A DNA stretch of 64,000 nt from positions 248,001 to 312,000 of the forward strand of contig NZ_SDLT01000006.1 of NCBI RefSeq assembly GCF_004522235.1. The letters are read 5' to 3'. The notes beneath the pieces are model-generated. The model was not told where the DNA came from, searched no databases, and worked only from the letters and a program-made list of their open reading frames with translations. The stretch comes from Amycolatopsis nivea. GTDB lineage: Bacteria > Actinomycetota > Actinomycetes > Mycobacteriales > Pseudonocardiaceae. How positions within the stretch are numbered: the first letter of the stretch is position 1; every line of letters begins with the position of its first letter. This document shows, piece by piece, positions 18,340-25,854 of the stretch. A program made the position numbers and the translations under genes.

Positions 18340-20436
18340 TCACGCCTCCTTGCGCGTCAGGTAGATGTTGGAGCGGTCGTCGAGCGTCGCGTCCCACTCC
18401 GGCGGCACGACGATGGTCGTCGTGGGCTGGTCGATCACCGCCGGACCGGCGATCTTGTCGCCGGGTCCGAGCGTCACGCCGCGGTAGCGAGTGGTCTCGA
18501 AGTTCTCGCCGCCGAAGGTGATCGGATCGACGCGATGCGACTCGGGCGATCCGGTCGCGGCGACGGTGTCTTTGAGCTGTTCCGGCCGCGGCACTTCGAC
18601 GCGCACGCCCCAGGTGATGATCTCGACGCGGCTTTGTGCGTCGTGGGTGCCGTTGCGGCGGTCATGCTCGGCGTGGAAGGCGCGCTCGATGGTCTCGGCT
18701 CCCTCGCCTGCGGCGTCGGGCACTCCGTCGAGGTGCACGCGCAAATCCCACGCCTGCCCGGGATAGCGGGCGTCGACGAAGTAAGTGACCTCGGGCTCGC
18801 TGCCGACACGGTCGAAACGCGCTGCGAACTCGGCGGCTTTCGCGCTGATCTCCTTGATGGCCCGCGTCGCCGACTCCGCGTCGAACGCGCGGGTGTCGTT
18901 GTGCAGCGGGGAGAGGAACTCGGTGGCGATCGGCGCGCGGTGGGCGCCGTATGCGGCGAGCACCCCGGCGGTCGCCGGGATGAGGACCGTGTCGGCTTCC
19001 AGCAGCACTCCGATCGCCGCGGCGACCATCGCGCCGGCACCGCCTCCGGCGACGATGAGCGCGCCTCGCGGGTCGACGCCCTGTTCGAGGGAGGCCTGCC
19101 GGATCGCCGTCGCCATGTGGTTGGCCGAGACGTCGAGGATCGCTTGCGCCGCCTGCTGAACGGTCATGGCGAGCGGGCCGGCGATCCGCGACTCGATCGC
19201 GCTGACGGCGGCGTCCCGGTTGAGGGTGAATCCGCCCTCGAAGCCGCTGGCGTCGAGGTAGCCGAGGACGACGCACGCGTCGGTGACGGTCGGCTCCTTC
19301 CCGCCGCGTCCGTATGCCGCGGGTCCGGGATCGCTGCGCGCGCTTTGCGGGCCGACGCGCAGCAGGCCGCCGCCGTCGATCCAGGCGATGCTGCCGCCGC
19401 CTGCTCCGATGCTCGAAACCGCGACCGAGGACAGGCCGGTGAGGTGGCCGACGAAGGGCTCGCCGAGCCACGCTTCCCGGGTGTGGCGCACCACTCCCCG
19501 CTCGACGAGCGAGACGTCGAAGGTCGTGCCGCCCATGTCGCAGACGACGACGGTCTCTTGATCGGGCGCCGCCGCCGCGCCGACGAGCGGGGCCATCGAC
19601 GGACCCGAGTTGAGCAGCAGCACGGGCCGGTCGAGCACGTCGGCGACGTCGAGCACGGCACCCTCGGAGGTGACGACCAGCAGGTCTCCCCCGAACCCGG
19701 ATTCCACGAGATCGGCGCGCAGCTTGCCCAGATGATCAGCCATCAGGGGCTTGAGCGACGCGTCGATGGAGGCGGCGGACGACCGCCGGTACTCGCGGAT
19801 CGTCGGGTTGGCCCGGTGCGAAAGCGTGTAGGGAACGCCCGGAAGGATCTCTTCGATCAACTCGGCGAGCCGGGTCTCGTGCGCGTCGTTCACGATCGAC
19901 CAGAGGAACGACACGGCGACCGCCTCGACGCCCTCGTCGGCCAGGGTCGCCAGAACGCTGCGTACCTGCTCCTCGTCAAGGGGCACCAGCACGTCGCCCT
20001 CGGCGGTGACCCGCTCCCGGATCTCATACGTCAGCCGACGAGGGATGTACGGGCCGGGGTAGGCGGCTTTCGAGTCGAAGGCGTCTCGGCGGCCGCCTTC
20101 GCGCAGCAGAAGGGTGTCGGCGAAACCGTCGGTGACGAGCAGCGCGGTCTTGGCGACTTTGCCGGTGAGCACGGCGTTGGTGGCATGCGTGGTGCCGTAA
20201 ACGATCACGTCGGCGTCGCGCAGCACTTCGTCGCCGTCCCAGCCGACGGACCCGGCAGCACGGCGTACCGCGGCCTCGAAGCCGGTGAACACCCGGTCGT
20301 AGGTGGTGAGCGCCTTCCCGGCGGCCATTTCGCCGCGGTCGGAGCCGACGACCACGTCGGTGAACGTGCCGCCGGTGTCGACGGCGATGCGGTACCTCGT
20401 TCCGTGACCGCTGGAATGCTTCTGAGCGTCGGTCAT
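18340..20436 (-). CDS. hyuA: Hydantoinase A/oxoprolinase family protein (ATP-binding subunit)
   Basis: This 698-residue HyuA-family protein has the acetate/sugar-kinase-type phosphate-binding loop near the N-terminus (VDTGGTFTDVVVG), the middle ATPase motif VVVCDMGGTTFDVSLVERG, and the C-terminal GDKIAGPAVIDQPTTTIVVPP block. It should hydrolyse ATP to drive cleavage of a cyclic amide or to activate a ketone. The start ATG 20436 is directly followed by family homology. It is coupled to hyuB (one-base gap) and lies 54 bp after an FAH-family hydrolase gene. Its presence next to an IolD-like hydrolase is unusual and suggests a ring-containing substrate. Confidence 0.92.
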   Translation of the reverse strand: MTDAQKHSSGHGTRYRIAVDTGGTFTDVVVGSDRGEMAAGKALTTYDRVFTGFEAAVRRAAGSVGWDGDEVLRDADVIVYGTTHATNAVLTGKVAKTALLVTDGFADTLLLREGGRRDAFDSKAAYPGPYIPRRLTYEIRERVTAEGDVLVPLDEEQVRSVLATLADEGVEAVAVSFLWSIVNDAHETRLAELIEEILPGVPYTLSHRANPTIREYRRSSAASIDASLKPLMADHLGKLRADLVESGFGGDLLVVTSEGAVLDVADVLDRPVLLLNSGPSMAPLVGAAAAPDQETVVVCDMGGTTFDVSLVERGVVRHTREAWLGEPFVGHLTGLSSVAVSSIGAGGGSIAWIDGGGLLRVGPQSARSDPGPAAYGRGGKEPTVTDACVVLGYLDASGFEGGFTLNRDAAVSAIESRIAGPLAMTVQQAAQAILDVSANHMATAIRQASLEQGVDPRGALIVAGGGAGAMVAAAIGVLLEADTVLIPATAGVLAAYGAHRAPIATEFLSPLHNDTRAFDAESATRAIKEISAKAAEFAARFDRVGSEPEVTYFVDARYPGQAWDLRVHLDGVPDAAGEGAETIERAFHAEHDRRNGTHDAQSRVEIITWGVRVEVPRPEQLKDTVAATGSPESHRVDPITFGGENFETTRYRGVTLGPGDKIAGPAVIDQPTTTIVVPPEWDATLDDRSNIYLTRKEA

Positions 20437-20490
20437 CTTTCTTCCATGTCTGTCTGGGCTGCGGGTGGATGCGATGTCGCCGCGGCGGAG

Positions 20491-21369
20491 TCAGGCGACC
20501 TGGTTGCTGAGGACGCCGACGCGTTCCACGTCGATCTCGACTGTGTCGCCGGGCTTCAGCCAGATCGGCGGAGTGCGCTTCGCGCCGATTCCTTGCGGAG
20601 TGCCGGTCGCGATGACGTCGCCCGGCTCGAGCGTGAGGAAACCGGACAGGTACGAGACGATCCGGGCGATAGGGAAGATCTGGTGCCGGGTGTTGGAGTG
20701 CTGCATCTCCACACCGTTGACCCGGGTCACGAGTTCGAGTGCCTGCGGGTCGCCGATCTCGTCGAGCGTGACGAACGCCGGGCCCCACGGGGTGGAGCGG
20801 TCGACGGTCTTGCCCGCTGTCCACTGTGTACCGCGGTGCTGCAGGTCGCGGGCCGAGATGTCGTTCAGCGGGGCGAGCCCGGCCACGTAGCCGAGCGCCT
20901 CTTCTTCCGGCACGTGCCGCGCCGCGCGCCCGATGACCGCGGCCACCTCGCCTTCGAAGTCAAGGTTCGCGCTGACGTCGGCGCCCTGGATCCCGTCCTC
21001 GGGTCCGACGAGAGTCGCCGCGAACTTCACGAACACGTCGGGGTATTCCGGCAGCGCGCGACCGGTCTCGGCGACGTGGTCCCGGTAGTTCAAGCCGACG
21101 CAGAGCACCTTCGCCGGATCCGGCACAGGGGTGGTCAACCGCACCTCGGTGCGGGGGCCGACCCGAGTGCTCGGGTTCCGCTCGACCAAGCCCGCCACGC
21201 TGATCGAGAACGCCTCGATTTCGTTGCCGTGCAAGGACAAAAAATCCCGGACGGACGACACCGGCAGCGCACCGGCCGCCTTCAGCAAACCCTCCAGGTC
21301 GAACACCGCGTCGTCGAGGAGCACCCCGCCTCGCGTGTCGCTCCCGTCGCGATAGGACACCATTCGCAT
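20491..21369 (-). CDS. Fumarylacetoacetate hydrolase family protein
   Basis: This 292-residue FAH-family metalloenzyme hydrolyses C-C bonds in 1,3-diketo acids or catalyses related decarboxylation/isomerisation. The signature is VLCVGLNYRDHVAETGRALP, with the metal-binding acidic residues in NLDFEGEVAAVIG and LNDISARDLQ. Typical active-site loops follow, including DVIATGTPQGIGAKR. ATG 21369 is used; ATG 21363 is an alternative two codons in. It follows the aminotransferase gene by 13 bp and precedes hyuA by 54 bp. In context it could cleave a product of the ThDP hydrolase. The exact reaction is unresolved. Confidence 0.9.
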   Translation of the reverse strand: MRMVSYRDGSDTRGGVLLDDAVFDLEGLLKAAGALPVSSVRDFLSLHGNEIEAFSISVAGLVERNPSTRVGPRTEVRLTTPVPDPAKVLCVGLNYRDHVAETGRALPEYPDVFVKFAATLVGPEDGIQGADVSANLDFEGEVAAVIGRAARHVPEEEALGYVAGLAPLNDISARDLQHRGTQWTAGKTVDRSTPWGPAFVTLDEIGDPQALELVTRVNGVEMQHSNTRHQIFPIARIVSYLSGFLTLEPGDVIATGTPQGIGAKRTPPIWLKPGDTVEIDVERVGVLSNQVA

Positions 21370-21382
21370 CGCTTCCGCCCTC

Positions 21383-22660
21383 TCAGTTCCGCTCGCCGGC
21401 AGCGACGGCGAGCACGGCGTCCGCGAGGCGGTCCGCGATCTCGTCGGCAACCGTCTTGTCCATCGGGGTCGACAGCGACAGCAGGTTCGCCGGCGAGCCC
21501 AGCAGCCCGCGGTCGTAGGACTCCCACCAGAGCCGGTGTTGCGTCTCCGCGTCGACCTTCTCGGTGCCCGCGGGAACGGCACGGAGCAGTGAGCCTTGGC
21601 CGCGCACCTCCCAGCCAACGTCCGCGACGCGGGCCTGGACCGATTCGCGCGCGGCGTCTCCGAGGCTGTTCAGCCGCTTCACTTCCGACTCGCTGTAGAT
21701 GCGCAGCGCCGCGGCGCCGGCCGCCATGCTGACCGGGTTTCCGGAGAAAGTTCCTCCGTGCGGCAGGCTTCCCGGCCGCGTCGGGTCCACTTCGGACATC
21801 AGCTCGCCGAGACCGGCGACCGCGCCGACCGCGAATCCCCCGCCGATCGTCTTCCCGGTCGTCAGGAGATCCGGCGGAACGCCGTACTCGCCGCTCAGGC
21901 CGTGCGGGCCGAGCCGCAGGCTGATGACCTCGTCGATGATCAGGACGATCCCGTAGCGAGTCGCGAGCTCTCGCGCCGTGGTCACGAAATCTTCGGAGAT
22001 GCGCAGCAGCCCCGCGCGATTCGGCAACAGGTCGAGGATGATCGCCGCGTAGGCGTCCGGCGCCGATTCGATCGCCTGGCGGAGGAACTCGGTGTCGTTC
22101 AGCGGAACTCGCGTGACGTCGTCGGTGACCCCCCGGGGCACACCGCGGGTGCTGGCCGGGCCGCCGGCGGCGAGAGCGACCTCCGACGTGCCGTGATAGC
22201 CGCCCTTGGTCACGATCACGCGCTCGCGGCCGGTGCTGCCCCGGGCGATCCGGATGGCCGACATGACGGCCTCGGTGCCGGAGTTCGCGAACCGCACCTG
22301 GTCGAGATCGGGCAGCCGGGACAGCAGGAGATCGGCCAGCTCCCACTCGTAGAGGTTCGGAATGCCCCAGCTCGCTCCCGACGACAGCGCTTTGGTCGCC
22401 GCTTCCGTGATCTCCGGGTGGGCGTTGCCGTGGATGAGCGAGGTGAAGTTGTTGTTCGCGTCGATCAGCTCGCGGCCGCGGTCGTCCCACACCCGGCAGC
22501 CCTGGCCGCGAACGGCGTACGGGCTCGGAGCGCCGGTGTAGTACGTGGAGCGGCCGTAGCCTCCCGGCAGGAGCGGAAAGCCGCGCGGGCCCCGGCGCAG
22601 GTGCGGATCCACCGTCGCAGCGCTGCTGGTGACCCGGTTGGTCTGAGTGTTCGTCGACAC
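21383..22660 (-). CDS. Class III aminotransferase (glutamate-1-semialdehyde aminomutase-like)
   Basis: This 425-residue PLP enzyme has SGTE at 127-130 (phosphate binding), the cofactor-pairing Asp243 (IIDEV) and the Schiff-base Lys270 (TTGKTIGGG). The DANNNFTSLIHGNAHPEI stretch and short active-site loops place it near HemL-like aminomutases, but it sits in a catabolic operon rather than near heme genes. It may therefore transaminate an omega-amino acid or semialdehyde. Start ATG 22660 lies 18 bp after the upstream dehydrogenase stop. This gene supports an amino-containing substrate or intermediate, in line with the hyuAB genes and an APC permease. Confidence 0.88.
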   Translation of the reverse strand: MSTNTQTNRVTSSAATVDPHLRRGPRGFPLLPGGYGRSTYYTGAPSPYAVRGQGCRVWDDRGRELIDANNNFTSLIHGNAHPEITEAATKALSSGASWGIPNLYEWELADLLLSRLPDLDQVRFANSGTEAVMSAIRIARGSTGRERVIVTKGGYHGTSEVALAAGGPASTRGVPRGVTDDVTRVPLNDTEFLRQAIESAPDAYAAIILDLLPNRAGLLRISEDFVTTARELATRYGIVLIIDEVISLRLGPHGLSGEYGVPPDLLTTGKTIGGGFAVGAVAGLGELMSEVDPTRPGSLPHGGTFSGNPVSMAAGAAALRIYSESEVKRLNSLGDAARESVQARVADVGWEVRGQGSLLRAVPAGTEKVDAETQHRLWWESYDRGLLGSPANLLSLSTPMDKTVADEIADRLADAVLAVAAGERN

Positions 22661-22678
22661 GTCAGTCTTCCCCCTTCT

Positions 22679-23626
22679 TCAGTTCACGAGGTCGATGAGA
22701 GGGCGCCCGGTGAGCGCGAACCGCGCTCGTTCGACCGCGCCGTCCTGCAGCGCCCCGGTCGAACGGTTGGAACGCCAGGCGATGTGCGGCGTGAGAATCG
22801 CGTTGGGCGCGGACCGCAGAGGATTGTCGGCAGCGACCGGTTCCTGCGAAAAGGTGTCGATGCCGGCGCCGGCGAGGTGGCCCGACTCCAGTGCCGCAGC
22901 GAGCGCTGCCTCGTCGATCAGCCCGCCACGCGAGACGTTCACGACCACGGCGCCCTTGCGCATCCGCGCGAGCACGTCCGTAGACACCAAGTTCCGCGTG
23001 TCGTCGTTCAGCGGGAGATGCAACGAGACGACGTCGGAGTTCTCGAGCAGGTGCTTCAGGTCGCTGAGTTCGACCGGACCGTCGGTGATGAACGGGTCGT
23101 AGCCGCGTACGCGCGCGCCGACCGCGGAGTACATCCGCGCCACGTGCTGACCGATCCGGCCGAGGCCCACGACTCCGACGTCGAGCTGCGAGAGCACCGG
23201 GGTGTCGTAACCGATGACCCCGGCCCAGCCGGAATCACGGATAGCGGCGTCTCCCGCGGGAAGCCGGCGCGCGAGCGCCAAGCCCATCGCGAAGGCATGC
23301 GACGCGACCTCTTCCGACGCCGTGCCCGGGACGATCGAAACCGGGATGCCCGCCGCCGCGGCGGCTTGGACGTCGATGTTGTCGTAGCCCATGCCGTAGC
23401 GGATCACCGCGCGGCACTTCTTCATGACCGGGAATTCCTCGGCGGTGAGCCGTGCGTAGGGCGTGACCATGACGACCTCGGCGTCGGGCAGCCCCGCGCG
23501 GAACGCGTCTCCGTCAGCCGCCGCCACGAGTTCGTAGCCGAGTTCGCCGGCGAGCGCGTGCTCGCGATCCAGATCCGGGAAATGGTGCGGGGCCACCAGA
23601 ATGGTTCCCGGCTCGTCGCTGTTCAT
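22679..23626 (-). CDS. D-2-hydroxyacid dehydrogenase (C-terminal-binding-protein-like)
   Basis: This 315-residue NAD-dependent 2-hydroxyacid dehydrogenase has the Rossmann motif VVGLGRIGQHVARMYSAVG, the arginine loop VVNVSRGGLIDEAAL, the acidic residue of IDTFSQEPVAADNPL and the catalytic histidine in LTPHIAWRSN. It is the first gene of the eight-gene minus-strand operon ending with the aldehyde dehydrogenase at 11976. A degenerate copy of the shared activator palindrome lies 70 bp upstream at 23696. It and the enzyme at 7653 are only family-level relatives, so they probably act at different steps. Confidence 0.9.
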   Translation of the reverse strand: MNSDEPGTILVAPHHFPDLDREHALAGELGYELVAAADGDAFRAGLPDAEVVMVTPYARLTAEEFPVMKKCRAVIRYGMGYDNIDVQAAAAAGIPVSIVPGTASEEVASHAFAMGLALARRLPAGDAAIRDSGWAGVIGYDTPVLSQLDVGVVGLGRIGQHVARMYSAVGARVRGYDPFITDGPVELSDLKHLLENSDVVSLHLPLNDDTRNLVSTDVLARMRKGAVVVNVSRGGLIDEAALAAALESGHLAGAGIDTFSQEPVAADNPLRSAPNAILTPHIAWRSNRSTGALQDGAVERARFALTGRPLIDLVN

Positions 23627-23695
23627 GTCGTGCCGTCCTGTTCGCTTCGGGACCTCGTCGTCACCCGATTAAAGTCCGGCGCGAGCGCGCTTTTC

Positions 23696-23712
23696 CGTCC
23701 CAGATCGACACA
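23696..23712. promoter_or_regulatory. Weaker activator palindrome upstream of the eight-gene operon
   Basis: CGTCCCA-GAT-CGACACA keeps eight of the ten fixed positions of TGTNNCA-N3-TGNNACA. Its CCAGAT-GACACAC core matches the site at 10661 with one change. It lies 70 bp upstream of the first gene of the operon. Both outer T positions of the half-sites are C, so binding may be weaker. Confidence 0.4.
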
Positions 23713-23734
23713 CTTCGCCAGGTCGTGTCCGGGC

Positions 23735-23780
23735 ACGGCGAAACGGCCCGGATCCCCGTGGGGCCAGGCCGTTTCGCCGT
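23735..23780 (-). terminator. Intrinsic terminator of the AcoR-like regulator gene
   Basis: A perfect 14-bp stem (ACGGCGAAACGGCC at 23735-23748 pairing with 23767-23780) encloses an 18-base loop. It lies directly downstream of the minus-strand regulator gene that ends at 23796, separating it from the operon promoter. Confidence 0.75.
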
Positions 23781-23795
23781 CCGGTCAGAGTCCGG

Positions 23796-25571
23796 TCAGA
23801 GGTCGAAACCCCGGTTCCGGAAATAGTCCATGCGGCGGTAGAAAGTGGAACGCCCGATTTCGAGTATCTCGGCGGCGAGCCGCCGGTTGCCTTTCGCCTC
23901 GCGCAGCGCACTGCGGATCTCGACCAGTTCCGCGTCCTCCAGGCGCGACAACCGCCCCTTGGTCAGCAGGCGGTGGAAGTCCTCGGGCAGATCGTTCTCG
24001 CCGACCTCGATCCCCCGGGATCGCCTGACCGCGTCCGAGACCACTTGGCGCAACTGGGCGATGTTGCCCGGCCAATCGGAGTTGGTGAGGGTCGCGACCA
24101 ACTTTCGCGAAAGCCGGCGATCGCCGTTCTCCCTCGCGATCGCCCGGGCCAGCAAGGGAATGTCTTCCCGACGCCTCCGCAGCGGAGCGAGCACGACCTC
24201 GAGCGCCCCGCCGGCGTCGGCGATCACGCGAACAGCGTCCGTGCCGTTCGCGGCAGTGATGATCGCGGTGTCGCGCGCACTGCCTCGCAGCCGCGCGGCG
24301 ACGTCGCGTGCGTCGGAAAGCTTGAGTTCGTCAGCGTGCGCGATGCAGAAGACAGAGCCGGGCCCGGCGATCGCCTCCCTGATCCGGGCGCTGGCGTTCG
24401 CGTCCCGTGCGTCGATGCGGATCACGCCGTCGAGAGCCCCGGCGATCGCCTCGACCAACCGCGCTTTGCCGCTGCCCGGTTCTCCGAGAACAGCCACGGA
24501 CCGGCGCTGCTCGACCGCGGTCCGCGCCGAGCTGACCGTCCGCCGCAACGACATGCTCTGTCCGTCGATGCCCTGCGGAAACTGGTCAGCGGACGAGGAA
24601 ATCTCCGGTGCCGAAACCACCGGATCCCCGTGCATCCGTGCCCGGCGCACGAGTTGGGGACGCACGACCGCGACAGCGCCAAAACCCGCGCCGGGCAGCT
24701 CCACTGGCGAAACCTCGATGCTCGCCGGTCCGAAACCGGTCAGCATCACCTCCACGTTCGAACCCTGTCCCGACGACATCACGCCCGTGGCATAGCCGGT
24801 GAGGACGGAAAGATCAGCACCGTCCAAGGACGACGTCGCCGCGGCGTTCATGAACGAATGCTTGCCGTCGGTCACGAAGACAGCAGCTTTCCCCCGGCGA
24901 CGCGACACGGTGAGATACTCGCGAAGGAGCGTGCGCTCGCGCGACGACATCCGTGTCTCGAGATCGCGCTCGATCCGCGACGCGATCCCTTCCAGCGTCA
25001 GCAACGTCGACGACGGCTCGAGACCCTGCACCTTGGCGGCGGGCAAGGTCAGCCCGACCACCGCGCGGACCCGGTTGTGAAACGGATCCCGCACCAGCGA
25101 GGCGAAGCACCAGTTGCCGCGCATGTCCTCGCGGAAGTGCTCCTCGGGCGCGAGCCAGACCCCGCGCCCCTCTTCCAGCGCGACCCCTTCGCCGTTGCTT
25201 CCGCAGCTCGCTTCCAGCAGCGAGTAACCGGGCGGGAAATCCGCGTCGCCCCGCAGGAAACCGGGATTGACCAGCACGCCGTTCGGCGAACTCAGGCTCA
25301 CGTGCCCGCCGATGTCCGCCGCGACGTCGTCAAGCTTCCGCAAGTGCGGCTCGGCAGCGAGGATGGTGCGCTCGTCGACCCGCCCTTCGTCGTGGTAACC
25401 GCGGTCGACCTGCGCGTCGACCCCCGCGGCACGGCTGCGCTGCCATGAACGGGCGACCACCGGACGGAGCCGCGAGAGATCATCGGTGGCGTGGCTCAGG
25501 AACAACTCGCGAATCTCGGTCACGCGATGCGGTGCCGACGAAACGCTGTGCGTGCGCGAGGTGACTGGCAC
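23796..25571 (-). CDS. AcoR/MimR-like activator: GAF sensor, degenerate AAA domain, Fis-type HTH
   Basis: This predicted 591-residue regulator has an N-terminal sensory part (EIRELFLSH and VARSWQRSRAAGVD, typical of AcoR-type proteins), a GAF domain (about 90-220), an AAA-like domain with Walker A GEPGSGKARL, the LRRRREDIPLLA box and SDWPGNIAQLRQVV, and a C-terminal Fis HTH (GNRRLAAEILEIGRSTFYRR). The sigma-54 contact motif GAFTGA is absent, as expected where sigma-54 is missing. GTG 25571 is preferred because AAGGAAG precedes it; GTG 25619 is an alternative. It lies beside the operon it probably controls and parallels the MimR gene at 47758. Confidence 0.85.
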   Translation of the reverse strand: MPVTSRTHSVSSAPHRVTEIRELFLSHATDDLSRLRPVVARSWQRSRAAGVDAQVDRGYHDEGRVDERTILAAEPHLRKLDDVAADIGGHVSLSSPNGVLVNPGFLRGDADFPPGYSLLEASCGSNGEGVALEEGRGVWLAPEEHFREDMRGNWCFASLVRDPFHNRVRAVVGLTLPAAKVQGLEPSSTLLTLEGIASRIERDLETRMSSRERTLLREYLTVSRRRGKAAVFVTDGKHSFMNAAATSSLDGADLSVLTGYATGVMSSGQGSNVEVMLTGFGPASIEVSPVELPGAGFGAVAVVRPQLVRRARMHGDPVVSAPEISSSADQFPQGIDGQSMSLRRTVSSARTAVEQRRSVAVLGEPGSGKARLVEAIAGALDGVIRIDARDANASARIREAIAGPGSVFCIAHADELKLSDARDVAARLRGSARDTAIITAANGTDAVRVIADAGGALEVVLAPLRRRREDIPLLARAIARENGDRRLSRKLVATLTNSDWPGNIAQLRQVVSDAVRRSRGIEVGENDLPEDFHRLLTKGRLSRLEDAELVEIRSALREAKGNRRLAAEILEIGRSTFYRRMDYFRNRGFDL

Positions 25572-25611
25572 GGTGCTGACTTCCTTGTCGACGATGCGTC
25601 CAGGGCCTGAT

Positions 25612-25627
25612 CCTAACACCCGTTAGG
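25612..25627. promoter_or_regulatory. Inverted repeat upstream of the AcoR-like gene
   Basis: CCTAAC-ACCC-GTTAGG is a perfect inverted repeat 41 bp upstream of the preferred GTG start (25571). It differs from the TGTNNCA-type palindromes and could bind another regulator. If the GTG at 25619 is the true start, the repeat would straddle the start codon. The remaining gap to 25854 shows no gene. Confidence 0.3.
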
Positions 25628-25854
25628 TACAGACTGTCCATACTCGTTTGACCAGCAGTTCAGGCAGCGTTCGCGACCGATCGACTCGACGGTGTCGAGA
25701 TCTCGATGCTTGAGGGCAAGGTTCGGAGGCCCCGGAGTCTTCGACCGCTCGCCGGACCGGGCCCCGGGGGCGGAAGGCCGAAGGCAGGGCCTCGGAAATC
25801 ACGAACCGCGCGGGACCACGAGCTCGGCCCCGGGGCTCAGCCGATCATTCGCGA

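Noticed and set aside
17950..21732. A 1260-codon plus-strand open frame opposite hyuA, the FAH gene and the aminotransferase gene
   Set aside because: It is a shadow frame produced by high-GC codon bias. It has an Arg/Asp/Gly/Val-rich composition with no domains, whereas the minus-strand genes are clear family members.
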